Shown piece after piece: positions 38,994-46,616 of a DNA stretch of 64,000 nt (positions within the stretch are counted from its first letter, which is position 1; the number at the start of each line of letters is the position of its first letter). Source of the DNA: Paenibacillus pini JCM 16418 (GTDB lineage Bacteria > Bacillota > Bacilli > Paenibacillales > Paenibacillaceae). A program made the position numbers and the translations under genes. The notes under the pieces are model-generated. The model saw only the letters and a list, made by a program, of their open reading frames with translations, ran no database searches and was not told the DNA's origin. The stretch is taken from positions 434,001 through 498,000 of the forward strand of contig NZ_BAVZ01000001.1 of assembly GCF_000576305.1 (NCBI RefSeq). The letters run 5' to 3'.

Positions 38994-39593
38994 ATGACAG
39001 AAATCCTATCTTTTTTGACTCAGTATGGCTATCTTGCCATGTATATACTGCTCGCTCTGGGCGTTCTTGGGATACCTGTTCCAGATGAAACCTTAATGGT
39101 TACTTTTGGTGGTATGACAGCACAAGGGCAATTTCATTTTGCGGGTGCACTTACGGTGACATTTCTAGGTAGCATGACAGGTATGATGATCAGTTATATG
39201 CTTGGGCGAATCGTGGGTAAACCACTGTTACATCGTTATGGTAAGTGGATTTGGATTACACCTAAGCGTATAGATTCGACGGAAGTCTGGTTCAAACGCT
39301 ACGGTTCCTGGAGTATTGTGTTAGGTTATTTCGTGCCCGGTGTGCGGCACTTATCTTCTTATATGGCAGGAGTCGCCAAGCTTTCAATTAAACAATTCCT
39401 TGTCTATGCAGCTACTGGAGCGCTTCTATGGTGCACGACCTTTCTGCTTATTGGACATGCCGCCGGCTATCATTGGGGTGAAATGATGGTTCTCTTCCGA
39501 CATTCGACCATACGAATAGGAATTATTATCGTCGGATTGATTGCAGTCGTCTCGGCTGGAATGGTTTGGTGGAAAAAGCGATCGATTTCATAA
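38994..39593 (+). CDS. DedA family membrane protein
   Basis: This 199-residue protein has the DedA/SNARE-associated fold, with conserved GIPVPDETLMVTFGG, GMMISYMLGRIVG and RYGSWSIVLGYFVPGVRHLSSYMAGVAKLS (the F-x-R-x2-P-type loop). DedA proteins maintain membrane lipid balance, some as undecaprenyl phosphate or phosphatidylethanolamine flippases. Four to five membrane helices are visible. GAGGTAAGGA precedes the ATG. Single gene; the substrate is unproven. Confidence 0.85.
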   Translation: MTEILSFLTQYGYLAMYILLALGVLGIPVPDETLMVTFGGMTAQGQFHFAGALTVTFLGSMTGMMISYMLGRIVGKPLLHRYGKWIWITPKRIDSTEVWFKRYGSWSIVLGYFVPGVRHLSSYMAGVAKLSIKQFLVYAATGALLWCTTFLLIGHAAGYHWGEMMVLFRHSTIRIGIIIVGLIAVVSAGMVWWKKRSIS

Positions 39594-39691
39594 GAAAGTC
39601 ATCCGTTTAGCATCGTTATGTTGAATTATGTTGATGAATAAACCGTAAATATGTTACTTTTACGTCAATAGATTGGCATGGGGGTTAGGGT

Positions 39692-40270
39692 ATGGAAACA
39701 TTAAAACAACGAATTTTAAATGAAGGTAAGGTTATATCAGATCAAGTGCTTAACTTGGACGGACTACTTAATCATCAGGTAGATCCACAGCTGACGATGG
39801 AAATGGGACGCGAGTTTGCTGCCCGTTTTGCCGAAGCTGGAGTTACAAGGGTTATCACGGTAGAATCATCTGGGATCGCAGTAGCTTTTGCTACGGCATA
39901 TGAACTCGGAGTACCTCTTGTATTTGCTCGCCGTAAAAAGACTTTGCTTGCTGATCCAGATGCGCTTTGTGAACGTGTGCCTTCTTTTACAAAAGGGATT
40001 GTTACAGACATTATGATGTCTCGGAAATATATTAAAGAGAATGATCGCGTATTGTTTATCGACGATATTATTGCTAATGGCGATGCTGCCCGTGGATTAA
40101 TTAAGATCATCGAACGCTCTGGTGCGGAGTTGGTTGGTCTTGGAGTAGTGGTGGAAAAATGTTTCCAAGCGGGGGCTCGCACGATTCGTGAACAAGGTAT
40201 TACTCTAGAATCACTTGTACGCATCGAATCGCTAGAAGGTGGAGTCATTACTTTTGGGGAATCTTTATAA
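39692..40270 (+). CDS. xpt: Xanthine phosphoribosyltransferase
   Basis: This purine salvage enzyme makes XMP from xanthine and PRPP. The PRPP loop is VLFIDDIIANGDAARGLI, and the family text SSGIAVAFATAYELGVPLVFARR and KTLLADPDALCERV is close to Bacillus Xpt. At 192 residues, length is normal. GGGGGTTAGGG precedes the ATG. No purine riboswitch is visible in the roughly 100 bp upstream, and no xanthine permease follows, unlike the Bacillus xpt-pbuX operon. Confidence 0.93.
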   Translation: METLKQRILNEGKVISDQVLNLDGLLNHQVDPQLTMEMGREFAARFAEAGVTRVITVESSGIAVAFATAYELGVPLVFARRKKTLLADPDALCERVPSFTKGIVTDIMMSRKYIKENDRVLFIDDIIANGDAARGLIKIIERSGAELVGLGVVVEKCFQAGARTIREQGITLESLVRIESLEGGVITFGESL

Positions 40271-40362
40271 ATTGGGATGTCCAATTTTAAACAATTCCTT
40301 TCCAGTAGCGAATTTTTGCCTTATAATATAAGGTATAGGTAGAACAGAGGGGAGGCAACACA

Positions 40363-40692
40363 GTGGGAAAAGAACCGGTAACCGAACAGTATTTTATCAA
40401 TAAATTGGCTAAAGCAAAGGATCATTTCGAACGGGCACTGGATTGTAAACATACGGAGTTTGATGATCTATATCCCTATATGATTGAGCATCCTCAGTTT
40501 TTCTGGTACAAACGTTATGTGGCCTGGTCAGAGCTATTGACCATTGTGGGCATGTGCGATGAGCTTACCTTCTCATGGAAGGAAATGTTTACCCCTCATC
40601 AGGTAGAGTACGTGCAGCAACGAGTGATGTCGTCGAAAGTGCTGGATTTCTGGTTTGAGAAGAATGATAGCAAAGAACATGCACAACTTTAA
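40363..40692 (+). CDS. Conserved hypothetical protein (109 aa)
   Basis: No family recognised. The 109-residue soluble, mostly helical protein is rich in aromatic residues (EFDDLYPYMIEHPQFFWYKRYVAWSELL; VLDFWFEK). There is no signal peptide or Cys cluster. GAGGGGAGGC precedes the GTG start, and a clean terminator follows 70 bp after the stop. It stands alone between xpt and another small hypothetical. Confidence 0.65.
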   Translation: MGKEPVTEQYFINKLAKAKDHFERALDCKHTEFDDLYPYMIEHPQFFWYKRYVAWSELLTIVGMCDELTFSWKEMFTPHQVEYVQQRVMSSKVLDFWFEKNDSKEHAQL

Positions 40693-40761
40693 ACGTTAAA
40701 TGTTAATCGTATGGATCTCATATGAAAGACTACATGGAGCAATCATTAGCTTAAATAGGAT

Positions 40762-40795
40762 AAGACCTAAATGTTTTCATTTAGGTCTTTTTTTG
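40762..40795 (+). terminator. Terminator after the 109-residue gene
   Basis: AAGACCTAAATG pairs perfectly with CATTTAGGTCTT across a four-base T loop, followed by a run of T. It lies 21 bp before the next gene, so that gene needs its own promoter or readthrough. Confidence 0.88.
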
Positions 40796-40815
40796 TAATA
40801 AGGAGGAGCATGTTT

Positions 40816-41037
40816 ATGATTAGTGATGAGGAATTGAACGCATTCCGTGTATCGGGTGAGCAGGTTAGAGTGGTACGCGATGGTATAGATACAAATGATG
40901 TTATCGGAATTGTGGTGGCATGGGACGGAGAGCAGGTGCTGATTCGGCGTAAAAACCGTAAGGTGGTTAAGCTGGGTCGTCAATATTCATACCAGTCTGC
41001 TGAACAACCGCGGATCAGTCCGCTGGAATTGCAATAG
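40816..41037 (+). CDS. Small hypothetical protein (73 aa)
   Basis: No family recognised. The 73-residue basic protein consists mainly of beta strands (EQVRVVRDGIDTNDVIGIVVAWDGEQVLIRRKNRKVVKLGRQYSY), suggesting a small barrel, possibly nucleic acid binding. AAGGAGGA lies nine bases before the ATG at 40816, which decides the start over an ATG two codons earlier. It is preceded by a terminator only 21 bp upstream. Confidence 0.6.
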   Translation: MISDEELNAFRVSGEQVRVVRDGIDTNDVIGIVVAWDGEQVLIRRKNRKVVKLGRQYSYQSAEQPRISPLELQ

Positions 41038-41123
41038 AGAGCAGGACATACTTTTCGTAAATTGGGACAAAGTAGAATTAACGCAGTGTGTTCTACTTCC
41101 AATAATGAGAGGATTGTCGCCTT

Positions 41124-41453
41124 ATGGAACTCATGAATGATAAGATACAGGCCTATAAAAATGAAATCACGCAGCTTGGAGAAACATTGCCGGATGTGGC
41201 TGCATCGTATCATCAATTTACAGGTCAGTGTTTTGAAGAAGGTGCCCTAGATAGTAAGACGAAACAGTTAGTGGCACTGGGCATAAGCTTATTCACCAAT
41301 AATGAGGTGTGTACCTTCTATCATACACAGGAGGCACGTTCTAAAGGAGCGACGGACAGCGAAATTATGGAGACCGTGGCTGTAGCGGGTGCCGTTGGCG
41401 CAGGCCATGCGCTGTCGCAAGGTGTGACGAGAGTGCAGAAATCACTACAATAA
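41124..41453 (+). CDS. Carboxymuconolactone decarboxylase/AhpD-like protein
   Basis: The 109-residue helical protein has the CMD-family core KTKQLVALGISLFTNNEVCTFYHTQEARSKGATDSEIMETVAVAGAVGAGHAL. AhpD-type members keep a Cys-x2-Cys redox pair. Here the first position reads Glu-Val before a single Cys (EVCTFYH), so a thiol-disulfide role is doubtful while the His of YHT is kept. AGAGGATTG precedes the ATG. A convergent terminator follows. Substrate and role are unknown. Confidence 0.78.
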   Translation: MELMNDKIQAYKNEITQLGETLPDVAASYHQFTGQCFEEGALDSKTKQLVALGISLFTNNEVCTFYHTQEARSKGATDSEIMETVAVAGAVGAGHALSQGVTRVQKSLQ

Positions 41454-41458
41454 TGTAC

Positions 41459-41508
41459 AAGCCGCCAGTCTATATCACATTCCTTGTGATATAGACTGGC
41501 GGCTTTCT
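41459..41508. terminator. Convergent terminator
   Basis: AAGCCGCCAGTCTATATCAC pairs perfectly with its complement across a nine-base loop, followed by TTTCTT. It serves both flanking genes. Confidence 0.9.
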
Positions 41509-41522
41509 TATCTTCATACATG

Positions 41523-41939
41523 TTAATGGGTCTGAACAGAATGTTGATGAGAAACCGATCCCAGCAGTTGGGATACGGGAGTTAAACCCAGATAGGCACG
41601 CATGCGTACGAGCATTTCATTACGAATAGCAGACCATAATATGTCCATCTCACCGGTATAGCCTCTACATACATATTCAGCCTCGACGCCGTGTTCATCT
41701 TGATCAATACGAAATACTTTGATTTGGCTAGTCTTAAACTCGCGCTTTACTTCGGAGAGTAACATCGATGCTTGCATATCACCATTCGTAATTAGTTCCG
41801 TGTATAATTCGGGTGATTTAAATACGCCACTCTCCTGCATAATTCGTAGATCCCGTTCAAATACTTTCTGAATAAATAACAGCAATAAGTAACTCTTAAT
41901 TAGAGACAATTCTTCTTGTGTAATACCTGGCGTTGCCAT
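41523..41939 (-). CDS. Conserved hypothetical protein (138 aa)
   Basis: No family recognised. The soluble protein has a helical N-terminal half (SLIKSYLLLLFIQKVFERDLRIM) and a mixed second half (KVFRIDQDEHGVEAEYVCRGYTGEMDILWSAIRNEMLVRMRAYLGL). It ends in a His-rich tail (SVSHQHSVQTH). The start is put at the ATG at 41939 (MATPGITQEEL), since GGTGAG lies ahead; one five codons earlier is possible. It is transcribed alone. Confidence 0.65.
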   Translation of the reverse strand: MATPGITQEELSLIKSYLLLLFIQKVFERDLRIMQESGVFKSPELYTELITNGDMQASMLLSEVKREFKTSQIKVFRIDQDEHGVEAEYVCRGYTGEMDILWSAIRNEMLVRMRAYLGLTPVSQLLGSVSHQHSVQTH

Positions 41940-42051
41940 TTGATGTCTCACCATCCCATATACGAACTTATGTTCTTATTTTAACCTGTAATCCGCTTTT
42001 TAATCAATGAAAATTATTGTCAGTTAGTCATTGTAGAAGATAAAGCTTTTA

Positions 42052-42081
42052 TTGACTAGTATGGTGCATTTATGATATGAT
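42052..42081 (+). promoter_or_regulatory. Promoter of tRNA-Leu
   Basis: TTGACT (42052-42057) and TATGAT (42076-42081) with an 18-base spacer lie about 50 bp before the tRNA. Confidence 0.6.
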
Positions 42082-42129
42082 AATTTCTGTCGCTACAGAA
42101 GATTACTTAGGTAAGGACATTAGAAATAT

Positions 42130-42213
42130 GCGGTCATGGCGGAATTGGCAGACGCGCTGGCTTCAGGTGCCAGTGGTAGCAATATCGTGGAGGTTCGAGT
42201 CCTCTTGACCGCA
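42130..42213 (+). tRNA. tRNA-Leu(CAG)
   Basis: The acceptor arms GCGGTCA and TGACCGC pair, with discriminator A. The D arm has GGCGGAATTGGCAGACGC. The anticodon arm CTGGC-TTCAGGT-GCCAG gives anticodon CAG, reading CUG. A long variable arm (class II) and the T arm GGTTCGAGTCC follow. CCA is not encoded. It is a single tRNA with its own promoter and terminator. Confidence 0.96.
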
Positions 42214-42226
42214 TCAGCTTTATAAT

Positions 42227-42270
42227 AAAAAGGTTTGTACATTGCTTTGTAGCAATGTACAAACCTTTTT
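42227..42270 (+). terminator. Terminator after tRNA-Leu
   Basis: AAAAGGTTTGTACATTGCT pairs perfectly with AGCAATGTACAAACCTTTT, followed by T. Confidence 0.9.
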
Positions 42271-42388
42271 ATATTTGGATCAGCATCAAAATATATATGC
42301 AAATTGCGCCTAATTTGGACTTCATACATATTTAAGTCTGCTTACTCAAACAATGAGATTATACAAATGGAGTATAGGAGGCAGTCAT

Positions 42389-43302
42389 ATGGATCTCAAT
42401 GAAACGTTACGAAGGGTATATCGTTGTATGCGCGTTGGCGTACCAGCGCTTCTGATTATATGTTCAACCGTATCTCTCCCACATGCATCAGCGAATGCTA
42501 CCATGGATCAAGCAGAACAAGCTGATGAACATGCAGTGGGGAAAACGATTCCTTCCCTTAAAGAATCCGAAAATAAGGACATGAAACGCAGAGTGGCCAT
42601 CATTATAGATGATTTCGGAAACGGACAAGGTGGAACAGAAGAAATGCTAGCGATGCCTGTTAAGCTGACAGCAGCCGTGATGCCCTTTTTACCTACAAGC
42701 CGTAAAGATGCAGAAGCAGCTCACAAAAAAGGCTTTGATGTCATTGTGCACATGCCCATGGAACCGAAACAGGGTAATCCCAAATGGTTAGGCCCAGGTG
42801 CGATTACGGCTAACATGAGTGATGCTGAGGTTCGGAAGCGGGTGGAGGACGCCATTGATCAAATTCCTTATGCAATCGGGATGAACAACCACATGGGTTC
42901 CAAAATTACAGGTGACGAAAGGATCATGTCGATTGTGCTGGAAGTATGCCGCGAGCGTGGACTGTTTTTTGTGGATAGTAAAACAAACTACCGCTCCGTT
43001 GTTGGCAAACTTGCCGTCAAAATGGGCATGCCACCTGTAGCAAATCATATATTTCTTGATGATCAACATACAAGTAGTCATATTAGCAAACAGATGCAGC
43101 TCGTGGAAGCTTGGGCGAATGAACATCAGAACTGCATCACAATTGGTCATGTGGGCGTTCAGGGTAAGAAGACAGCTGAAGCATCAAGAGCCGCGTAACC
43201 AGTGGAATGCAGAACAATGTCAATTTTGTTGGCATCGGCGATATGGTTAAAGAAGTATGGGGCTGGGACCCTGCACCTATATTGCCGTCAAAAAGTAATT
43301 AA
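42389..43302 (+). CDS. Divergent polysaccharide deacetylase (YibQ type), 3' end frameshifted
   Basis: The protein has a signal-like hydrophobic segment (VGVPALLIICSTVSLPHASA) and then the divergent polysaccharide deacetylase fold: VAIIIDDFGNGQGG, TAAVMPFLPTSRKDAEAAHKKGFDVIVHMPMEP, AIGMNNHMGS, LFFVDSKTN, and CITIGHVG. As written it stops at 43198. With one base added near 43182 it continues AIKSRVTSGMQNNVNF and VGIGDMVKEVWGWDPAP to 43302, the expected end. AGGAGGCAG precedes the ATG at 42389. It probably acts on cell-wall glycans outside the membrane. The frameshift is probably a sequencing deletion. Confidence 0.85.
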
Positions 43303-44011
43303 TGCCAGCAGCTATGGATTCTGCAATAGCAAGCTGGCCGCGCTGATCACAAAGTAATTGGCGGTCATGCGCATTACTGATAAATCCAGTTTCGACAATG
43401 ACGGCTGGATCAGCGACTTGATTAAGCAAATAAAATGGGTTGCCAAGCTTAATGGTGCCCCGAGTTGGATAGAGGGGATTCAAATGATCTTGAATTGCGC
43501 TTGCGAGTAGAACGCTACGACCTTCATTCTGGTGTAGGACAAGCGCTCCGCCTTTGGAAGGATTACGTCCCCAATTGACATGCAGGCTCACAACGATCAG
43601 GGTCGGAATTTGCTGGCTAAGTTCTTTACGCTGAGCAAGATCCCTTAGATGTCTAGATGAACTGCGCAGCCATTGATTCTCGTCACTAAGGGCATAGTCA
43701 CCTGTGCGGTTCAGGACTGCGTAATATCCTTGTTTCCGTAGAAGTACAAACAACTTCTTAGCGATAGCAAGATTAATATTTTTTTCGAGTATATCTTGAA
43801 AAGAAGTACCTCCATCAATACCGCCATGACCAGCGTCAACCAGAATGACCTCACGTGGGAATGCTGGATGGTGGGCAACTTGTTCCTTCGGCAATGACTC
43901 GGAAGATTGCGCCATTGTCATAGAAGGTATGCTTAATGAGGCAATAAGTAAACAAGCTAGGACTCTCCATATTTGATTGTATTTTTGCGTAAGCTGTTGA
44001 AGATGGTTCAT
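43277..44011 (-). CDS. N-acetylmuramoyl-L-alanine amidase (CwlD-like)
   Basis: This Amidase_3 (Zn) enzyme of about 244 residues has a signal peptide (VLACLLIASLSIPSMTMA). Motifs: ILVDAGHGGIDGGT, a Glu in ILEKNINLAIAKKL, VVSLHVNWGRNPSKGGALV and VETGFISNAHDRQLL. It cleaves the bond between muramic acid and peptide in peptidoglycan. CwlD of Bacillus, in spore cortex formation, is the nearest type by size and domain plan; vegetative use is also possible. The ATG at 44011 has AAAGGGA ahead. It converges with the deacetylase gene, overlapping by 26 bp after correction; both are wall-modifying genes. Confidence 0.85.
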   Translation of the reverse strand: MNHLQQLTQKYNQIWRVLACLLIASLSIPSMTMAQSSESLPKEQVAHHPAFPREVILVDAGHGGIDGGTSFQDILEKNINLAIAKKLFVLLRKQGYYAVLNRTGDYALSDENQWLRSSSRHLRDLAQRKELSQQIPTLIVVSLHVNWGRNPSKGGALVLHQNEGRSVLLASAIQDHLNPLYPTRGTIKLGNPFYLLNQVADPAVIVETGFISNAHDRQLLCDQRGQLAIAESIAAGINYFLTAI

Positions 44012-44168
44012 ACATGAAGTCCCTTTCTTTATCAAGAATTGGTAGATGAGGTTATAATGTGCAAAATGCAGTAAATCATGCGTGATATTATAACTTGTTT
44101 AAAAGTAATGAAATTTGCACATGCTATTCCCAAGAGATGATATTGGATCAAAATTGGAGGGATCACAG

Positions 44169-44396
44169 ATGTCCAGTGGAGATGAACTCGTCAAGTACAT
44201 TACCGAGCGGGTTGTGACATATATTGAAACCCCGAAAGAAGAACGTCATCCGAAAATAAAAGAGCCTTGGTCCGTTAAATGGTTCGGTATGATTCCATTT
44301 AGCTTGTATTTATGGAAGGAAAGAGCAAGGGAAGAGCTTGATCCTTCTGAAGATCTTACACACAAACACCATGTCACTTTGCGTGATGGCCGATGA
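44169..44396 (+). CDS. YqzE family protein (75 aa)
   Basis: The small protein has DELVKYITERVVTYIETPKEERHPKIKEPW, then a Trp/Phe/Leu-rich segment VKWFGMIPFSLYLWKERARE that may lie at the membrane. This matches the YqzE family of Bacillales, often near comG genes, but none is here. A charged tail of about 25 residues follows. GGAGGGATCAC precedes the ATG at 44169. Function is unknown. Confidence 0.78.
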   Translation: MSSGDELVKYITERVVTYIETPKEERHPKIKEPWSVKWFGMIPFSLYLWKERAREELDPSEDLTHKHHVTLRDGR

Positions 44397-44437
44397 GGCC
44401 ATAGTTGCAGATGTATTCATGGATTAGATGAACACAT

Positions 44438-44479
44438 AAAAAGGTTGAGCAGATATTTAAATCTGTTCAACCTTTTTTT
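44438..44479 (+). terminator. Terminator after the YqzE-like gene
   Basis: AAAAAGGTTGAgCAGAT pairs with ATCTGtTCAACCTTTTT, followed by a T-run. It may also serve the minus-strand gene ending at 44509. Confidence 0.85.
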
Positions 44480-44508
44480 ATGTATGCATGGTATGGGCTT
44501 GGCTACAT

Positions 44509-45513
44509 TTAAGGCTTTACCATTGGACTTCTAAATTCACCGCGATCCACAAGTAATGACAAGGGAACGAAGCGCTTTCCTTTTGCCCCCGTAGCTGCAT
44601 ATACGGTATCCTCGTTTCCCTGAGTCGTGGACCAGCTTTGTAAACCTGAAATCGCAAAAGGAGCACCATATGCTGCATTATGATGAGGAGAAAGGAAGAC
44701 CAAATTTTCCTGAGCATCCTTCATGGCAGCCTTAAAATCAGAATTTGTGCGAATTTCTAGTTTGGGTGCTGTAAGCCAGAGCATGTTGTTATAAGGATCG
44801 TATATATGATTGGCTCCTTTTCCTTTGGAAGCAAAGGAAGAATCATTTAAATAGAAACGATTATTGTTATTGGATTGAACACCTTTAGCATTCAATGAAG
44901 TGAGGGGCATGGAAGATAAATTGATCTTCACTTCCGCTGTAGGTAATATTTCGGCTGTTATCGCATGGATATAGATCGATTCTTGCCCCTTAGGAGTAAC
45001 TCTCCACACCGGAAGAAGGGGAGTGTATAGTACTTCAATGTCAAGACTCTTCGGTATGGTCGTGGAAGCAGTCATAAGATGTTCTTGCTTCAATCGGTTA
45101 TGCAGTAAGTCGAAGCTGTAGGGAAGGGAAGACTCATCCCCATATTCACTTAAAATGAATCCTCCATCTTCTGAAGCAGAGATGATCATATAACCGATCT
45201 GACGTTCATTCTGCATGACTGCTGCGAACCAACCATGCGTTCCAGGGCCAAGTGAATAGTAGTTGATGTTTGCCCTAGCCCAACTAGCAAATGCGGGTTG
45301 ATGCGAAAGTTCACGGACAATATTTTCCGAAAAACTTTCTAGCTGGGCAGGCACTTTGCTAGTCTGGGAATAATTTTTGGTTGATGAGCCCGTATGCTGG
45401 AATGCTTGATTTACGGTTGGTTTTGCCTGAGCAGTAGCCGGGATCATAATAGCGCCAGATACAATGAATATGCAAGCCCATAAGGCATGACGAGTGAATT
45501 GAGTCCGTTTCAT
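44509..45513 (-). CDS. Secreted hypothetical protein (334 aa)
   Basis: No family recognised. A signal peptide (ALWACIFIVSGAIMIPATAQA) leads to a Ser/Thr-rich secreted protein with several beta strands. Visible patches are ANINYYSLGPGTHGWFAAVMQN, YMIISASEDGGFILSEYGDES and VLYTPLLPVWRV, as in PepSY-like or papain-propeptide-like folds. No catalytic motif is evident. AGGCGG lies five bases before the ATG at 45513. Convergent with the YqzE-like gene. Confidence 0.7.
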   Translation of the reverse strand: MKRTQFTRHALWACIFIVSGAIMIPATAQAKPTVNQAFQHTGSSTKNYSQTSKVPAQLESFSENIVRELSHQPAFASWARANINYYSLGPGTHGWFAAVMQNERQIGYMIISASEDGGFILSEYGDESSLPYSFDLLHNRLKQEHLMTASTTIPKSLDIEVLYTPLLPVWRVTPKGQESIYIHAITAEILPTAEVKINLSSMPLTSLNAKGVQSNNNNRFYLNDSSFASKGKGANHIYDPYNNMLWLTAPKLEIRTNSDFKAAMKDAQENLVFLSPHHNAAYGAPFAISGLQSWSTTQGNEDTVYAATGAKGKRFVPLSLLVDRGEFRSPMVKP

Positions 45514-45650
45514 ACCATCCGCCTTTCTCAAATCGTGGTTATTCTTATTGTATGGGACAAGCTGTAAAAAGGCTGTTACAAGCTGTCGCGGAGGTGGAGT
45601 GAATAGACAGTTATTTTTGCCTGCTTTTAGCGATGAAGGTCAAACGCTCC

Positions 45651-46616
45651 CTAGTGTGTTGATCTTAAGTGAAACAGACCGCAGGTTATGGCGGATATGT
45701 TCACTTTTGGCTCGAACTGCCAAGTCATTTCCTGACGTCTTTTCTCATATTGTTCACGGATAGCCATTTGGTTCTCTTCGTCTTGTTCTGTCAACAAATC
45801 CTCGTAATATACATCTAGCACAGCGAGCTCATTTACTTGTCGTTCTTTAGCTTCCTCTGCCCAACTGTAATCTCTAAGCGCTAGCTCTGTAAGTAATTCG
45901 GTCTCTAACTCCTGAGCGGCTGCGGGTAGGGCGTAAGAAGCGGGAATCACATGGATGTTCTCTGGCAACCTTGGACTGAGTTCGATTCCCGCTAATTGAT
46001 CAGGGAAATGAGTGACAATTTGACCACTGACTAATGACATGCCCAAAAAATGTAGCTCTTCACGCTTGACGTCACAAGCCATTTCGACCTTGAAGCATAC
46101 ACCCAGCCAAGGCTCATATGCAGCCGAAAATATCGTATCCCTCTGGAGTGGCGACGTCTGTTCAAATAAATAAACACATGCTCCTTCTTGGCGAGCGGCC
46201 GCCCATATTTGCTGCAAGCGACTACTTCCATACGTAACATCTTCACGCGGTATTCTACCCGGACCGACACGATTCACAGGGGGTACGAATCCAAAATATC
46301 GTGACAGGATACTGTCTTGCTGTGGAGGATGAGTGGCCGCATTAGCTGTATTAGCCAAACTAGCCGAATGAAGCGAATGATGATCTATCGATGCATATTT
46401 ATCTGGCTCGAACACAAATGTAAAAGACAGCGTCTCTGGGTCCACACCCGTACGATCAACAAAACCCCAATAATACGGGCGATTGGTTAATTGACGATCG
46501 GCTTGTGGTGAAAGTTTGACGGTGACGTGATATGGCGACTTTTCAATAATATTGCATTCGGTTGCCTCTAAGTAGGTCATGATTTGTTGTTGAACTTGCT
46601 CTACAGTTAAGCTCAT
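45651..46616 (-). CDS. yqhG: YqhG family protein
   Basis: The 321-residue soluble protein matches YqhG of Bacillus: VRTP-like start MSLTVEQVQQQIMTYLEATECNIIEK, then PYYWGFVDRTGVDPETLSFTFVFEP and, at the end, YEKRRQEMTWQFEPKVNISAITCGLFHL. It overlaps the end of yqhH (TGATG, stop and start sharing one base), so the two are translationally coupled. YqhG probably works with the helicase. Molecular function is not known. A central insertion (residues about 80-110, Ala/His-rich) varies within the family. Confidence 0.85.
   Translation of the reverse strand: MSLTVEQVQQQIMTYLEATECNIIEKSPYHVTVKLSPQADRQLTNRPYYWGFVDRTGVDPETLSFTFVFEPDKYASIDHHSLHSASLANTANAATHPPQQDSILSRYFGFVPPVNRVGPGRIPREDVTYGSSRLQQIWAAARQEGACVYLFEQTSPLQRDTIFSAAYEPWLGVCFKVEMACDVKREELHFLGMSLVSGQIVTHFPDQLAGIELSPRLPENIHVIPASYALPAAAQELETELLTELALRDYSWAEEAKERQVNELAVLDVYYEDLLTEQDEENQMAIREQYEKRRQEMTWQFEPKVNISAITCGLFHLRSTH

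Noticed and set aside
39594..39691. Possible purine riboswitch upstream of xpt
   Set aside because: The interval is too short and lacks the conserved aptamer loops.
42120..42329. Minus-strand frame across the tRNA-Leu
   Set aside because: It is antisense to a clear tRNA and its terminator.
45548..45763. 71-residue frame between the secreted orphan and yqhG
   Set aside because: No ribosome-binding site; the latter half is an antisense shadow of yqhG.
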